Shown: positions 1-10,848, counted from the first letter of the stretch. The stretch is 64,000 nucleotides of DNA from Corynebacterium urogenitale (GCF_009026825.1 NZ_CP045032.1:1736001-1800000); one strand, 5' to 3'. Made by a program: numbers and translations. The notes: a model not told the origin generated them from the letters alone.

Positions 1-53
1 CGGACCTGGATGGGCCCCAAGAGCTGGGCGTGGGAATCACTGTTCTCCGTCAT
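1..53 (-). CDS. rsmA: rRNA adenine dimethyltransferase, N-terminal fragment (window edge)
   Basis: Only the first 17 codons lie in the window; the gene runs off the left edge. They read MTENSDSHAQLLGPIQVR-like, matching the usual actinobacterial RsmA/KsgA start (short polar head, then LLGP followed by I/VR). RsmA dimethylates two adjacent adenines near the 3' end of 16S rRNA during small-subunit assembly. Its place just downstream of rpf and tatD, on the same strand, is the conserved metG-tatD-rpf-rsmA order of Corynebacterium and Mycobacterium. The identification rests on this short peptide and on gene order. Confidence 0.75.
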   Translation of the reverse strand, partial: MTENSDSHAQLLGPIQV

Positions 54-175
54 GAAAACTTTCTGAACCGGCCGAATAAGAGTCTGCGTATGACAATAGC
101 CCAGCCAGAGGCCGGGCTAGGTGTCGCGGTAAGTCCTTTAGGACTACTGCGTGAGAGGAATGGGACTTTGAGTGT
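54..175. other. rpf-rsmA intergenic region with two short inverted repeats
   Basis: Two small inverted repeats are visible. TAGCCC at 97-102 pairs with GGGCTA at 114-119, with an inner GCC/GGC pairing. AGTCCT at 132-137 pairs with AGGACT at 140-145. Neither is followed by a clear T-tract on the minus strand, so termination after rpf is possible but not proven. The region must also hold the ribosome binding site of rsmA. Confidence 0.4.
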
Positions 176-1649
<1,474 letters not shown>

Positions 1650-2507
1650 TCATGCCCCAATGCCATAGACACGGTGCGCGTTCGTCGTCACCATCTCCGC
1701 AAACTCTTCCGCACTCTGGCCTCGCACGTCCGCCAACACCCGGGCGGTGTAGCCAACGAAGCTCGGCTCATTCCGCTGACCACGGAAAGGCTCCGGCGTC
1801 ATGTACGGTGCATCCGTCTCTACAAGAATCTGCTCCGCTGGCGCGATCCTCGCTGCCTCTCGCAGTTCCTCGTTGCGCTTGAACGTGGAATTGCCCGCAA
1901 AAGACAAGACATAGCCACGATCCAGCGCCTCCTTCGCGACATCCAACGGTGAGGAGAAGCAGTGCAAGATCACCGTCTCTGGCCGGGGAGCATCGGCCAG
2001 CACGCGGAGCAGCTCATCGTCCGCTTCACGGTTATGGATCATCAAGGCCTTGCCGGAAGCCACCGACAGATCGATATGCCAGCGGAAGGCCTCTTCCTGA
2101 ACCTCAAGAGCAGGAGTGTCTTCGTCTTTGCCGATCCAATAGGTATCGAGGCCCGTCTCCCCGATCGCCACGCAGCGCGGATCCGCAGCCATTTCCTTCA
2201 GGCGAGCGCGCGCACTGGCGTCGAGTTCATGGGCGCGGGTCGGATGAATGGCGCAGGCGGCCCACACATTCGGATGCAGGTGGGCGGCCTCAAGGGCCCG
2301 CTCGGTCTCTTCGAGCCCATCCCCCACTGTGCACACGCCAACGAGCCCCGCCCCTTGCGCACGATCCATCAGATGCGCAATCCCTTCAGCGTAGGAACTA
2401 TCCCTCAGGGACTTATTCACCGTGGAATAAAGGTGCGTGTGCGCATCGAAGAGGGGACGCAGTTCCGGAGCAGGTACGGCTGTTGGGCGCGACTTTTTCT
2501 TAGACAT
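1650..2507 (-). CDS. tatD: TatD family metal-dependent hydrolase
   Basis: Amidohydrolase-fold metal-dependent deoxyribonuclease family, about 285 aa, typical length. Visible metal and catalytic motifs in order: FDAHTHL near the N-terminus, GETGLDTYW, MIHNREADDELL, ILHCFSSP and VETDAPYMTP. The start at 2507 (MSKKKSRP) is preferred because GGAGGGC lies immediately upstream; a GTG three codons earlier falls inside that ribosome binding site. It follows metG by 47 bp on the same strand and precedes rpf2, the usual actinobacterial arrangement. The physiological substrate in this genus is not known; 3'-5' exonuclease and RNA/DNA quality-control roles come from E. coli TatD. Confidence 0.92.
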   Translation of the reverse strand: MSKKKSRPTAVPAPELRPLFDAHTHLYSTVNKSLRDSSYAEGIAHLMDRAQGAGLVGVCTVGDGLEETERALEAAHLHPNVWAACAIHPTRAHELDASARARLKEMAADPRCVAIGETGLDTYWIGKDEDTPALEVQEEAFRWHIDLSVASGKALMIHNREADDELLRVLADAPRPETVILHCFSSPLDVAKEALDRGYVLSFAGNSTFKRNEELREAARIAPAEQILVETDAPYMTPEPFRGQRNEPSFVGYTARVLADVRGQSAEEFAEMVTTNAHRVYGIGA

Positions 2508-2554
2508 GCCCTCCACCGTACCGGCTGAGGTGGCAGCAGCTTATTGCACCTGTG

Positions 2555-4390
2555 TTACTGCACCGGTGCCCATTCCGGGCCGGTCTCCGCCAGCTCTGGA
2601 TCCAGCTTCTGGAACATCGGCTTCGGCTTGGTGAGCGCCACTCCAGGGGTCAGATCCTGGCGCGCCCATGTTGCCTTCTGCTCAGCATAGTCGCCCATGA
2701 TCACCGGGTATGTGCGACCTTCTTCTGGGAGCCCGACGCCAACTGGAACCCGAGGAGAGTCGTCCTGAACCTCAACGATCTTTGGCTGCGAGGCCCACAC
2801 GCCCTCGCCACCCAGCGTCTCGAAGATCTTCTGCGCACTGAAAGGCAGGTAGGGAGTCAGCAGGGTGTTCACGTCGGAGACTACCTGTAGCGCCACGTAG
2901 AGCACGGTGGCCAGGCGATCGCGCTGGGCCTCATCCTTCGCCAGCTTCCACGGTTCCATCGCAGCGATGTACTGGTTAGCGCGGCCGGCAATGCGCATGG
3001 CCTCGGTGATTCCAGCCTTGAAGCGGGAGTTCGCGAGGTTCTCACCGACAATGTCGAAAGCGGCCGCAGCCTCGTCGAGCAGTGCCTGATCCTCGGCGGT
3101 GAAGTCACCCGGGGTTGGCACCTCTCCGAAGTTCTTGTAAGCCATGGAGACGGTGCGATTCACGAGGTTGCCCCACTCATTAGCCAGCTCGGAGTTGATT
3201 CGCCGCACAAACTCATCCCATGTGAAGTCCGTGTCCGTGGTCTCCGGGCCAGCCATCGCAATAAAATAGCGCAGCGGGTCGGGGCCGAAGTCCTTCAGGA
3301 AGTCACGAACGTAGATGACCACACCCTTGGACGAGGAGAACTTGGAGCCGGACATCGTGAGGAACTCGGAAGAGACAACCTCGGTCGGCAGGTTCAGCTG
3401 TGGCTGAGCTAGTGGACCAGCCTCACCGCCCTTGGCTCCAGCCCCTTCGTAGCCGAGCAGCTCGGCTGGCCAGATCTGCGAGTGGAAGGTGATGTTGTCC
3501 TTGCCCATGAAGTAGTAGGACACGGCTTCTGGGTCATTCCACCACTTGCGCCACGCCTCCGGATCACCTGTGCGCCAGGCCCATTCGATAGATGCAGAAA
3601 GGTAGCCGACCACAGCGTCGAACCACACGTAGAGCTTCTTGGTGTTATTGTCCTGCCAGCCCTCAATCGGCACGGGGATGCCCCAGTCGATATCGCGGGT
3701 CATGGCGCGAGGACGAATGTCCTTCAGCAGGTTCAGGGAGAACTTCAGCACATTCGGGCGCCAATCGGTGCGGCCTTCGAGCCACTCCCCCAGTGCCTCG
3801 GCGAGGGAGGGCAGATCGAGCATGAAGTGTTCTGTGTCAACGAATTCAGGTGTCTCACCGTTGATCTTGGAACGAGGGTCAATGAGATCCGCTGGATCTA
3901 ACTGGTTACCGCAGTTGTCACACTGATCACCGCGCGCATCCGTTGCACCACAGATAGGGCACGTTCCCTCGATATAACGGTCTGGCAGGGTACGGCCAGT
4001 CGAGGGGCTAATTGCGCCACGCGTCGTTTCCTTAATCATGTAGCCGTTTTCATTCAGACCACGGAAGAGGTCCTGCACAACGGCGTAGTGATTGCGGGTG
4101 GTCGTGCGGGTGAACAGGTCGTAGGACAGGCCCAGCCCCACGAGGTCCTCCACAATGATGCGGTTGTAGCGGTCCGCGAGTTCCTGAACCCCCACGCCCT
4201 CCTTCTCTGCTTGCACGAGAAGCGGAGTGCCGTGCTCATCGGTGCCCGATACCATGAGCACCTCATTTCCCACCATTCGCTGATAGCGTGCGAAGACATC
4301 GGAAGGGACGCCGAAGCCTGCCACGTGACCGATGTGACGGGGGCCGTTGGCATACGGCCAAGCAACTGAGGTGAGAACGCGTTTCGACAT
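2555..4390 (-). CDS. metG: Methionyl-tRNA synthetase
   Basis: Class I aminoacyl-tRNA synthetase charging initiator and elongator tRNA-Met. 611 aa, the shorter type without a C-terminal tRNA-binding (Trbp) domain. Visible: HIGH motif as RHIGHVAG near residue 17; a zinc knuckle CPIC...CDNC around 145-165; the KMSKS loop as KFSSSKG around 345; and the C-terminal anticodon-binding helical domain. The ATG at 4390 gives [16 protein letters not shown], the canonical N-terminus. First gene of the metG-tatD-rpf2-rsmA series, with its own promoter about 90 bp upstream (listed). Confidence 0.97.
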   Translation of the reverse strand: MSKRVLTSVAWPYANGPRHIGHVAGFGVPSDVFARYQRMVGNEVLMVSGTDEHGTPLLVQAEKEGVGVQELADRYNRIIVEDLVGLGLSYDLFTRTTTRNHYAVVQDLFRGLNENGYMIKETTRGAISPSTGRTLPDRYIEGTCPICGATDARGDQCDNCGNQLDPADLIDPRSKINGETPEFVDTEHFMLDLPSLAEALGEWLEGRTDWRPNVLKFSLNLLKDIRPRAMTRDIDWGIPVPIEGWQDNNTKKLYVWFDAVVGYLSASIEWAWRTGDPEAWRKWWNDPEAVSYYFMGKDNITFHSQIWPAELLGYEGAGAKGGEAGPLAQPQLNLPTEVVSSEFLTMSGSKFSSSKGVVIYVRDFLKDFGPDPLRYFIAMAGPETTDTDFTWDEFVRRINSELANEWGNLVNRTVSMAYKNFGEVPTPGDFTAEDQALLDEAAAAFDIVGENLANSRFKAGITEAMRIAGRANQYIAAMEPWKLAKDEAQRDRLATVLYVALQVVSDVNTLLTPYLPFSAQKIFETLGGEGVWASQPKIVEVQDDSPRVPVGVGLPEEGRTYPVIMGDYAEQKATWARQDLTPGVALTKPKPMFQKLDPELAETGPEWAPVQ

Positions 4391-4966
4391 GTATTACAGA
4401 GTATTCGATGGCGTGGAAGTTCGTGAACCGGACCCCAGCAAGGCAGCGGTGAAAAACTTGCACAGATCTGCGAAATTATCCTAATTTTGCTTTTTAAAGC
4501 ACAGTAATTTACTAGCAGCGAGAGCACTTCTTGCTGACTAAATATCCTGAAATCTCAATGAAAGGAATCATAAAAGCACCTTCACTACACACGGCAAGAA
4601 GCCCCATAGCCTGCACTAATACCGCAGTCATGCAGAGAAAACTCGGCCGGATACTACAAGCTGATCGCGAAATCCCCTATTTCGCACTTTAAGATATTTT
4701 CCGAATAATTGTTATTTATTGTCCTCAGGTTCGTGTATAGTCTGGTGTACTCGACTGCATGAACGGAGTTCATCTCTCGAGCAATGGCAGGTAGCCCCGC
4801 TACCGTGCTTTCTTACACACAACTCGATAGGACTGCCCCACAGACAGTCACCTTGGGACATCGCCCCACCCGCAATTCCTCAAGACCCACACCCCTCTTC
4901 ATCACCAACATTGGACCACAGCCAGCACATGAGCTTTGGCTCCAAGATAAGCAGGAGTTATCAGCT
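4391..4966. other. Long AT-rich divergent region between metG and the Rrf2 regulator
   Basis: 576 bp without a convincing gene. The left part holds the metG promoter and leader. The middle (4480-4730) is noticeably AT-rich. At the right a TATAGT (4736-4741) is a plausible -10 for the Rrf2 gene, implying a leader of about 220 nt. Short open frames in that leader have no ribosome binding site and look non-coding. Confidence 0.45.
4478..4506 (-). promoter_or_regulatory. Probable metG promoter
   Basis: On the minus strand TAGGAT (positions 4483-4478) is a good -10 match. TTACTG lies 18 bp upstream as a possible -35. The implied leader is about 80 nt. No T-box-like structure is evident in that leader. 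Confidence 0.4.
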
Positions 4967-5425
4967 ATGCACCTCACTCGCTCCACCAACCTCGGTATTC
5001 AAATTGTCATCGAGCTGGCAAACCAGCAGGCAAAGGCCGAAGGATCTCAACGACTGACCGCTTCGAACATTTCCTCCGCATTGAATGCTTCCCCCACCCA
5101 TGTGGCGAAGCTCGCTTCCCGCTTGGTGGAAATCGGAATTCTCAAGTCCACCCGCGGACGTACCGGTGGCATCACCATCGCGGATGGCGCGTTGAACTTC
5201 CCTCTCGGCAAACTCATTCGCGAGCTGGAGGGCAAGGATGAATCCATCGACCGCTTCATCAGTTCCCCGCATTGCAAGGATGGCGATTCTTCGAGCAAGT
5301 GCCCCCTCGCGAGCACTCTGACGGCCGCCCAAGAGAAGTTCTACTCCCACCTGGACGAGCGAACCATTGCAGATGTGCTGCCAGCCCACATCTCCCCTAC
5401 CCCTGAGATGCTGGCGGCTGGTTAA
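4967..5425 (+). CDS. Rrf2 family transcriptional regulator
   Basis: 152 aa winged-helix regulator. Start at 4967 (MHLTRSTNLGIQ) is supported by AGGAG 9 nt upstream and by the typical Rrf2 N-terminus; the frame extends upstream but without family similarity. The recognition helix region reads TASNISSALNASPTHVAKLASRLVEIGIL and is followed by the wing STRGRTGGI. Iron-sulfur members (IscR, NsrR) carry three Cys; here only two are present, in HC-x8-CPL around residues 104-113, so a classical three-Cys cluster site is not complete. Nitric-oxide or redox sensing is possible but not shown. Convergent with betP across a 33-bp gap. Confidence 0.88.
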   Translation: MHLTRSTNLGIQIVIELANQQAKAEGSQRLTASNISSALNASPTHVAKLASRLVEIGILKSTRGRTGGITIADGALNFPLGKLIRELEGKDESIDRFISSPHCKDGDSSSKCPLASTLTAAQEKFYSHLDERTIADVLPAHISPTPEMLAAG

Positions 5426-5458
5426 CCCCCCCTAAAGAAATCCCCCCCCGACTGAGAT
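5426..5458. other. Convergent gap with C7 and C8 tracts (G tracts on the minus strand)
   Basis: Between the stop codons of the Rrf2 gene and betP lie seven consecutive C (5426-5432) and eight consecutive C (5442-5449). On the minus strand, the betP 3' region, these are G8 and G7 tracts 9 nt apart. No ordinary hairpin plus T-tract terminator is visible in the gap. Confidence 0.6.
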
Positions 5459-7339
5459 TTACTTCGCCTCAGCCTCTGCAGCAGCTTCTGCCTGATCGGC
5501 GGAGGCCGCTGCTGCGTGTGCAGCCTGCGTGGCATCCTTAGCCGCTGCCTGCGCCTGGTCGACGATCTCCTTGATGTCCTGAACCTTGATGACATCGACC
5601 GTGCCGTTGTCCGTCTCCACTGAGTGCACGAGGAGCGCGTCCTGACCGTCCACCGTCGTGACGGTGTCTGCTCCGCTCGACGCCAGCAGGCGGCGCTTCG
5701 CCCACGCACCCTTGTTCTTTTGACTGGTGCGGCGATCATGAGCCTGTCGCAGCGCGAAAGTGCGCTGCTCCTTTTCTGCAAGGTACATCGGATCGTTCGA
5801 GAGACCGCGCGCAATAGCGAACATCAGGCCGATAATCACCAGCACAAACGGGCTGGCAGCGATGATCGTCAGGTTCTGCAGGTTCGATAGTGCATCCTCA
5901 CCGCCGGTGGTGAGCAGCACGATAGCGATGACAGCCGTGAGCACACCCCACAGGACAGTCACCAATGGGTTAGCAACGAGGCGACCGTTCTGGGACATAG
6001 ATCCCATGACGGTGGAGGCGGAGTCGGCGGAGGTGATGAAGAAGGTCGCCAGCAGCAGCATGGCGATCACACTCATGATGGTGCCAGCGGGCAACTCGTG
6101 CAACAGTGCGAACAGTTGCTGAGTGGAGTCACCGTCTCCCCAAATGGACTGACCAGTCTTTTCGAAATTGATCGCGGAACCACCGAAGACAGAGAACCAA
6201 ATCACCGACACGACGGTAGGCACCAGCAGCACGACGAAGACGAACTCACGGACGGTACGACCGCGAGAGATGCGTGCGAGGAACATGCCGACGAATGGGG
6301 ACCAGGAAGTCCACCATGCCCAGTAGAAGATGGTCCAGCCGTTGAGCCACGTTGCGGTTTCCTCACCGGAGTTGGTGGTGCGTGCCGCCATATCGAAGAA
6401 CTGGCTCAGGTAGGAACCAAGGCTCTGCGGGATGTAGTTGAGAATGACGACCGTCGGCCCCAGTACGAACACAAACAATGCCAGCAGCAGAGCCAGCACC
6501 ATGTTGGTGTTGGAGAGGTACTGGATGCCCTTGCTCACACCCGTAAAGGCAGAGAACAGGAAGCAGGCACTGAGCACCACAATGATGGCGATGATGACGG
6601 TCTGGGTCGGGTCCTCAATGAAGCCATTGAAGTCCAGTCCGGAACGAATCTGCAGCGCACCGAGGCCCAGGGAAGCTGCGGTACCGAACACGGTGGCAAA
6701 GATGGCCAGCACGTCGATTACCGTGCCCAGCGGGCCTTCGGCAGCCTTGCGTCCGATGAGCGGAATGAAGGCTGCACTGAGCAGCTGCTTATTACCCAGA
6801 CGGTAGGTGGAGTATGCGATAGCTAGGGCAACGATGGCATACAGCGCCCATGGGTGTAGACCCCAGTGGAAAATGGTCGAGGCGAAAGCAGATGCCTCGT
6901 CATTAGCCTCGAAGCCCGGCACACCCTCACGGAAGAAGGTCAGTGGTTCGGTGGTTCCGTAGAACATCAATCCGATGCCCATGCCGGCGGCGAACATCAT
7001 GGAGACCCAGCTGATGGTGGAAAACTCCGGACGTTCACTGTCCTTACCCAGGCGGATGTGACCGAATTTGCTCATGGCGATGAACAGGATGAACGCCACG
7101 AAGGACGTACCTGCCAGCATGAACAGCCAGCCAAAGTCAGACACTACGAAGTCCAACGCGGCAGCGGTAAAGGAGCTGAAGGAGTCGCCTGCAGCCAAGC
7201 CCCACACCACGACAGCGAGGACCAGCACTGCAGCGATGATTGTTACAGGCCAGTTCATAGACGCACTTGCGGAGGACTCTGCTTCAGTCGCAGAGCCCCC
7301 CACAGCCACGTCTCGATCTTTAATGGAAACGTCACTCAT
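5459..7339 (-). CDS. betP: BCCT family glycine betaine transporter, BetP-like
   Basis: Na+-coupled uptake of the osmoprotectant glycine betaine across the plasma membrane. 626 aa, about 12 membrane segments from residue 28. Substrate-site residues of C. glutamicum BetP are present: the glycine stretch GMGIG (119-123), W159/W164/Y167 with the spacing of BetP W189/W194/Y197, and AWWTSW (341-346), matching BetP W373/W374/W377. Its place between metG and rsmI also fits betP of C. glutamicum. The C-terminal cytosolic domain, the osmosensor in BetP, has a basic stretch (about 530-560) and then an unusual Ala/Glu/Gln-rich tail of about 35 residues. LcoP or another BCCT is the alternative. Confidence 0.85.
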   Translation of the reverse strand: MSDVSIKDRDVAVGGSATEAESSASASMNWPVTIIAAVLVLAVVVWGLAAGDSFSSFTAAALDFVVSDFGWLFMLAGTSFVAFILFIAMSKFGHIRLGKDSERPEFSTISWVSMMFAAGMGIGLMFYGTTEPLTFFREGVPGFEANDEASAFASTIFHWGLHPWALYAIVALAIAYSTYRLGNKQLLSAAFIPLIGRKAAEGPLGTVIDVLAIFATVFGTAASLGLGALQIRSGLDFNGFIEDPTQTVIIAIIVVLSACFLFSAFTGVSKGIQYLSNTNMVLALLLALFVFVLGPTVVILNYIPQSLGSYLSQFFDMAARTTNSGEETATWLNGWTIFYWAWWTSWSPFVGMFLARISRGRTVREFVFVVLLVPTVVSVIWFSVFGGSAINFEKTGQSIWGDGDSTQQLFALLHELPAGTIMSVIAMLLLATFFITSADSASTVMGSMSQNGRLVANPLVTVLWGVLTAVIAIVLLTTGGEDALSNLQNLTIIAASPFVLVIIGLMFAIARGLSNDPMYLAEKEQRTFALRQAHDRRTSQKNKGAWAKRRLLASSGADTVTTVDGQDALLVHSVETDNGTVDVIKVQDIKEIVDQAQAAAKDATQAAHAAAASADQAEAAAEAEAK

Positions 7340-7508
7340 AAGACCACAGTGCCCACTAGCAGGAAGAAACCCAAACGCAGGGAAGCCAAAGTCGCCCTAT
7401 CGCACACCTGTTGCCCTCACATCGGCGTATGAAAATTGCTGGTAGATAGGCACATCGGGCGAGTTTGATAAAACTTCGGTAACGATTGAGAAAAAACTGA
7501 CGAAACTC
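7340..7508 (-). promoter_or_regulatory. betP upstream region
   Basis: 169 bp between rsmI and betP, both on the minus strand. A TTATCA-17-TATCTA pair and a GTTACC word lie here on the minus strand. They could form an osmoregulated promoter, as betP in C. glutamicum is controlled by MtrAB, but the elements are weak and the assignment is tentative. Confidence 0.3.
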
Positions 7509-8390
7509 TCATTCCGGCCGTCGAGCGGCAAGCACGGCCTCATAAAGCTCACGCTTGCTCACACCCGTGCGCTGGGCGATCTCACCACAAGCCGCCTTGA
7601 GGCGTTGCCCCTGCCGAACTTTCTCCTCCGCCTCCCCCACGAGGTCTTCGACAGCTGGTGTGCTATCCCCCGTCGCGCCGCTAATCACCACAGAGATTTC
7701 CCCCTTGAGTCCCTGCGAGGCCCACTCCGCCAACTCACCCAGACCCGCGCGGCGTACCTCCTCGTAGCGCTTCGTCAGCTCTCGGCACACCGCCGCTGGC
7801 CGATCCGGACCAAGCACCTCAGCGGCAACGGCGAGTGTGTCCGCTATGCGGTGGGGAGATTCGAAGAAGCATGTCGCCAGCGGGGCGTCGGATAAAGAGG
7901 AAAAGAACGCACGGCGAGCGCCATCCTTCCGCGGCGCGAAACCGAGAAACGCAAAATGTCCCACGCCAAGGCCCGACAGGGCTAGGCTCGTCGGCACGGC
8001 AGAAGGTCCCGGCAGGCAGGTCACCGGCACGCCGGCATCGTACGCCGCCTGAACTAGGGGAAAACCAGGGTCCGAGACGCTAGGCATGCCTGCATCCGTG
8101 ACCACGAGCACACGCTGACCTGAGCGAGCGTAGTCAACCAGCTGGCCTGAACGCTCAGTTTCATTGTGGTCGAAATTGCTCACAATCTGACCCGTGATCG
8201 TCACCCCTAAAGCTTCTGCCAAGGCTCGTGTCCTGCGGGTATCTTCCGCAGCAATGACATCCGCACTCCCCAGTGCGTCAATGAGGCGGACGGAGGCGTC
8301 CAAAGGATCGCCGAGTGGAGTCGCGGCAAGAATGATCCCGCCCTGTGGCAGGGGGCGACGCTCGGCGGCAGTGGCCAACAGATCTTCCAT
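7509..8390 (-). CDS. rsmI: 16S rRNA (cytidine-1402 2'-O)-methyltransferase
   Basis: SAM-dependent enzyme methylating the ribose of C1402 in the 16S rRNA decoding centre. 293 aa, typical. Tetrapyrrole-methylase fold motifs: GGIILAATPLGDP at the N-terminus, AAEDTRRTRAL, VVTDAGMPSVSDPG, CLPGPSAVPTSLALSGL and FESPHRI. A TTG three codons upstream also opens the frame, but the ATG at 8390 sits 7 nt after a TAGGTT box on the same strand, indicating a leaderless mRNA. Divergent from pmt across 33 bp, an arrangement also found in C. glutamicum. Confidence 0.95.
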   Translation of the reverse strand: MEDLLATAAERRPLPQGGIILAATPLGDPLDASVRLIDALGSADVIAAEDTRRTRALAEALGVTITGQIVSNFDHNETERSGQLVDYARSGQRVLVVTDAGMPSVSDPGFPLVQAAYDAGVPVTCLPGPSAVPTSLALSGLGVGHFAFLGFAPRKDGARRAFFSSLSDAPLATCFFESPHRIADTLAVAAEVLGPDRPAAVCRELTKRYEEVRRAGLGELAEWASQGLKGEISVVISGATGDSTPAVEDLVGEAEEKVRQGQRLKAACGEIAQRTGVSKRELYEAVLAARRPE

Positions 8391-8397
8391 GAAACCC

Positions 8398-8415
8398 AAC
8401 CTACTTCACTAGACT
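8398..8415. promoter_or_regulatory. Back-to-back leaderless promoters of rsmI and pmt
   Basis: Minus-strand TAGGTT (8403-8398) lies 7 nt before the rsmI ATG at 8390. Plus-strand TAGACT (8410-8415) lies 8 nt before the GTG at 8424. Both fit TANNNT -10 boxes driving leaderless transcripts. The two boxes are only 6 bp apart, so each -35 region overlaps the other gene and simultaneous occupancy is unlikely. Confidence 0.6.
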
Positions 8416-8423
8416 GAGTGATC

Positions 8424-9986
8424 GTGTCTACCGCCACCGCTACCCCACCCGCCGCACGCCGCCGCCCGCTGGTCGCGGCACTAAGCCGCTGGCGAATGAT
8501 CCAACTGGGTTTACTGGTGATGGCGCTGGCAACACGCTTATCGATGCTGCACCGGCCCACCGACGCGGGCACCCCGATCTTCGACGAAAAGCACTACGCC
8601 CCGCAGGCTTGGCAGATGTGGCGAGGCTGGTCGGGACCATTCATCGGCGGTATCGAGGACAACCCCGGCTTTGGATTAGTCGTCCACCCTCCTCTGGCCA
8701 AGCAGATGGAATCCTTGGGGATGGCGATCTTCGGTTATAGCCCGCTCGGATGGCGAATCATCACGGCACTCACAGCCGTCGCCGTCATTCTCCTCATCGC
8801 CTCCATCGCACGCCGGGTCTCCCGCAGCGACATGGTCGGACTCCTGGCCGGAACTCTCGCCCTGTGCGAAGGCATTCTTTTCGTCACGGGCCGATCCGCC
8901 ATGCTCGACCACATGCAGACACTTTTCGTGGTGGCTGTAGCCTACTGTGCGGTCAGAGATTATGAGCAGATGGAGCAGCGCTTTCGAAAGGTGTGGGAGC
9001 AAGGGAGGATCCACAACCACCCCTACGGACCCCGGATGGGTTTCCGCTGGTGGCGTTTCACTGCTGGCCTAGCCCTCGGCGCCAGCTTGAGCATCAAATG
9101 GTCCGGGCTGTACTACATGGCTTTCTTTGGAGTGACGGTTGTTGCGGTGGATTGTCTGCGCCGCTACCGCTACCGCGTGAACAGGCCCATCAGAGGCACG
9201 TTGTTGATGGATTGCTGGCCAGCATTCGCTTCCGTGGTAATTCTGCCCGTGGCACTGTACTTCTTCAGCTTCCGAGCCTGGTTCGCCAGCGACTCATCGG
9301 TCTACCGTCACGCCATTGAGTCTGGCCAAGCCGAGGGCTTCACCGGAGGTCCACTGGTGCAGATGCTGCCGCAGTCGCTGCAGAATTTTCTCTATTACCA
9401 ATACTCCGTGCTGCAGTTCCACACGGAGCTGACCAATTCCAACGGACACATCCACCCATGGGAATCTAAACCATGGTCGTGGCTGGTCAGCGCCCGCAGT
9501 CTGATGTATTACAACCCACCAGCCGATGATGAAGGCATGCGCCACATCGTGCTGCTCGTGGGTACCCCGGCGATTTGGTGGCCGTGCGTGCCAGTGCTGC
9601 TGTGGGCAATGTGGTGCCTGGTCATCCGCCGTGATATTCGCTGGCTCATCCCCGTTGTGGGTTTCTCCGCCGGATTCCTGCCCTGGCTGCCCAATATCGA
9701 TCGGCAGATGTACCTCTTCTATGCAGTAAACCTCGCGCCGTTCGTCGTCATCGCTCTCGCCCTGGCCATGGGGCAGCTGCTGCGCTATCGAATGGATCCG
9801 CCCGGAACCCCAGCGCATAAATATGGAGTCATCACGCTCTGGCGCCGCCACACTGGGGCGGTGCTCGTCGTCGCGTACGTCATGCTCGTCGTCTGGAACT
9901 TCCTCTTTTTCCTGCCGATGTACACAGGGATGCCCATGAGCACCATGGACTGGATTAGCAGAATCTGGTTGCCAAGCTGGGCATAG
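8424..9986 (+). CDS. pmt: Dolichyl/polyprenyl-phosphate-mannose protein O-mannosyltransferase
   Basis: Multispanning GT39 glycosyltransferase that moves mannose from polyprenyl-phosphate-mannose to Ser/Thr of exported proteins, coupled to Sec export. 520 aa with about 11 membrane helices. The first loop carries the catalytic acidic pair as FDEKHYAPQAW (around residue 50); further loops contain ENPGFGLVVHPPLAK and HPWESKPWSWL, typical of the family. Start: the GTG at 8424 is favoured over the GTG two codons earlier because of the TAGACT box (leaderless). It converges with a zinc-finger membrane protein gene with 6 bp between the stops. Rpf, the M23 peptidase and other secreted proteins in this window are plausible substrates, which is inference. 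Confidence 0.93.
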   Translation: MSTATATPPAARRRPLVAALSRWRMIQLGLLVMALATRLSMLHRPTDAGTPIFDEKHYAPQAWQMWRGWSGPFIGGIEDNPGFGLVVHPPLAKQMESLGMAIFGYSPLGWRIITALTAVAVILLIASIARRVSRSDMVGLLAGTLALCEGILFVTGRSAMLDHMQTLFVVAVAYCAVRDYEQMEQRFRKVWEQGRIHNHPYGPRMGFRWWRFTAGLALGASLSIKWSGLYYMAFFGVTVVAVDCLRRYRYRVNRPIRGTLLMDCWPAFASVVILPVALYFFSFRAWFASDSSVYRHAIESGQAEGFTGGPLVQMLPQSLQNFLYYQYSVLQFHTELTNSNGHIHPWESKPWSWLVSARSLMYYNPPADDEGMRHIVLLVGTPAIWWPCVPVLLWAMWCLVIRRDIRWLIPVVGFSAGFLPWLPNIDRQMYLFYAVNLAPFVVIALALAMGQLLRYRMDPPGTPAHKYGVITLWRRHTGAVLVVAYVMLVVWNFLFFLPMYTGMPMSTMDWISRIWLPSWA

Positions 9987-9992
9987 CGCCCA

Positions 9993-10784
9993 CTAATCTC
10001 CAGGGCGGAACGTGGAATGACGTTCCACGTCGACAGCAGAGAAGTTCATTGGCCGGGCCGTCAGCCAGCGCCAGGACTGGCGCAGTGGAGTCACAGCGTG
10101 AATCCTCGCCAGCCAGCAGGTCACCAAGGCGATGACCGCGACAAGGTGCACCAGTAGCGTTCCCAACACAATCGGCAGCTCGGAAGAATACTCCACGAGG
10201 CCCATGACGATATCCCGCGTGGCAAAGCCAGCGCCGAAGGCCCACACGCCCAAATACACCGGCAGCATCGCCCCAGCCGCCCGCGGCCGGTATGCAGCCC
10301 ACGCCAATCCGGCACCCAGGGCGAAGCGACTCGTGGCGGCGTCGATTACGAAGCGAGCGAGCACTGGGTCCTCGGCGGCACCGTAAGGCGCCGCAGCCCC
10401 GGAGGCTTCAGGGGTCGAGGCCAAGCCCAGGGTGGAGCCGAAAAGCAGCACAGCAGCCCAGCCGACGTACACCGCCGCAACGAAAGCCAGCGCGATACGA
10501 GAGATGACCAGAGGCAGCTGGCGGGCACGCAGTGTACCCGTCACGTTCGGGATGCTCTCCGCAGCATCCAGCACCCGCGCCGCAGCATCCGATCCGGTGG
10601 TCTGCGGCGCTGGTTCTGGCGGTGCAGTCATGCGCAACTGGCGGCCCAAAGCGGTGACGGTGGAGTACCATCTCTGGCATTCTTCGCACCCGTCGAGGTG
10701 CGCGTCCACGACGTCCTCCGGTAGTGCTGCTTCTTCACCATCAAGGCGAGCCGAAAGGGCTGCGCGGATACCTTCGCATTCCAT
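9993..10784 (-). CDS. Anti-sigma-like zinc-finger (zf-HC2) integral membrane protein
   Basis: About 263 aa. The N-terminal cytosolic part holds the zinc-binding anti-sigma signature H-x3-C-x2-C (AHLDGCEECQRW, about 28-40). About four membrane helices follow (roughly 85-110, 140-160, 165-190 and 205-230) and then a short basic tail. No ECF sigma factor gene is adjacent, so the partner, if any, is elsewhere or the domain has another role. The start at ATG 10784 (MECEGIRAAL) is preferred; a GTG four codons upstream has GGAAGG only 3 nt away. The next gene upstream on the same strand is a DoxX protein, 64 bp away. Confidence 0.75.
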   Translation of the reverse strand: MECEGIRAALSARLDGEEAALPEDVVDAHLDGCEECQRWYSTVTALGRQLRMTAPPEPAPQTTGSDAAARVLDAAESIPNVTGTLRARQLPLVISRIALAFVAAVYVGWAAVLLFGSTLGLASTPEASGAAAPYGAAEDPVLARFVIDAATSRFALGAGLAWAAYRPRAAGAMLPVYLGVWAFGAGFATRDIVMGLVEYSSELPIVLGTLLVHLVAVIALVTCWLARIHAVTPLRQSWRWLTARPMNFSAVDVERHSTFRPGD

Positions 10785-10848
10785 GGATCTAGCCACTCAC
10801 CTTCCCGTCGCATCGATTTCTTGGGTGATTATCTCACCACGGCAAAGG

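Noticed and set aside
4391..4480. T-box leader before metG
   Set aside because: No specifier loop or T-box sequence is visible; actinobacterial metG is not usually T-box controlled.
4719..5057. Plus-strand frame overlapping the Rrf2 leader
   Set aside because: No ribosome binding site, low-complexity product, and it overlaps the well-supported Rrf2 gene in another frame.
5426..5449. 6C RNA (actinobacterial small RNA with C-rich loops)
   Set aside because: The C tracts are not flanked by complementary arms that would place them in hairpin loops.
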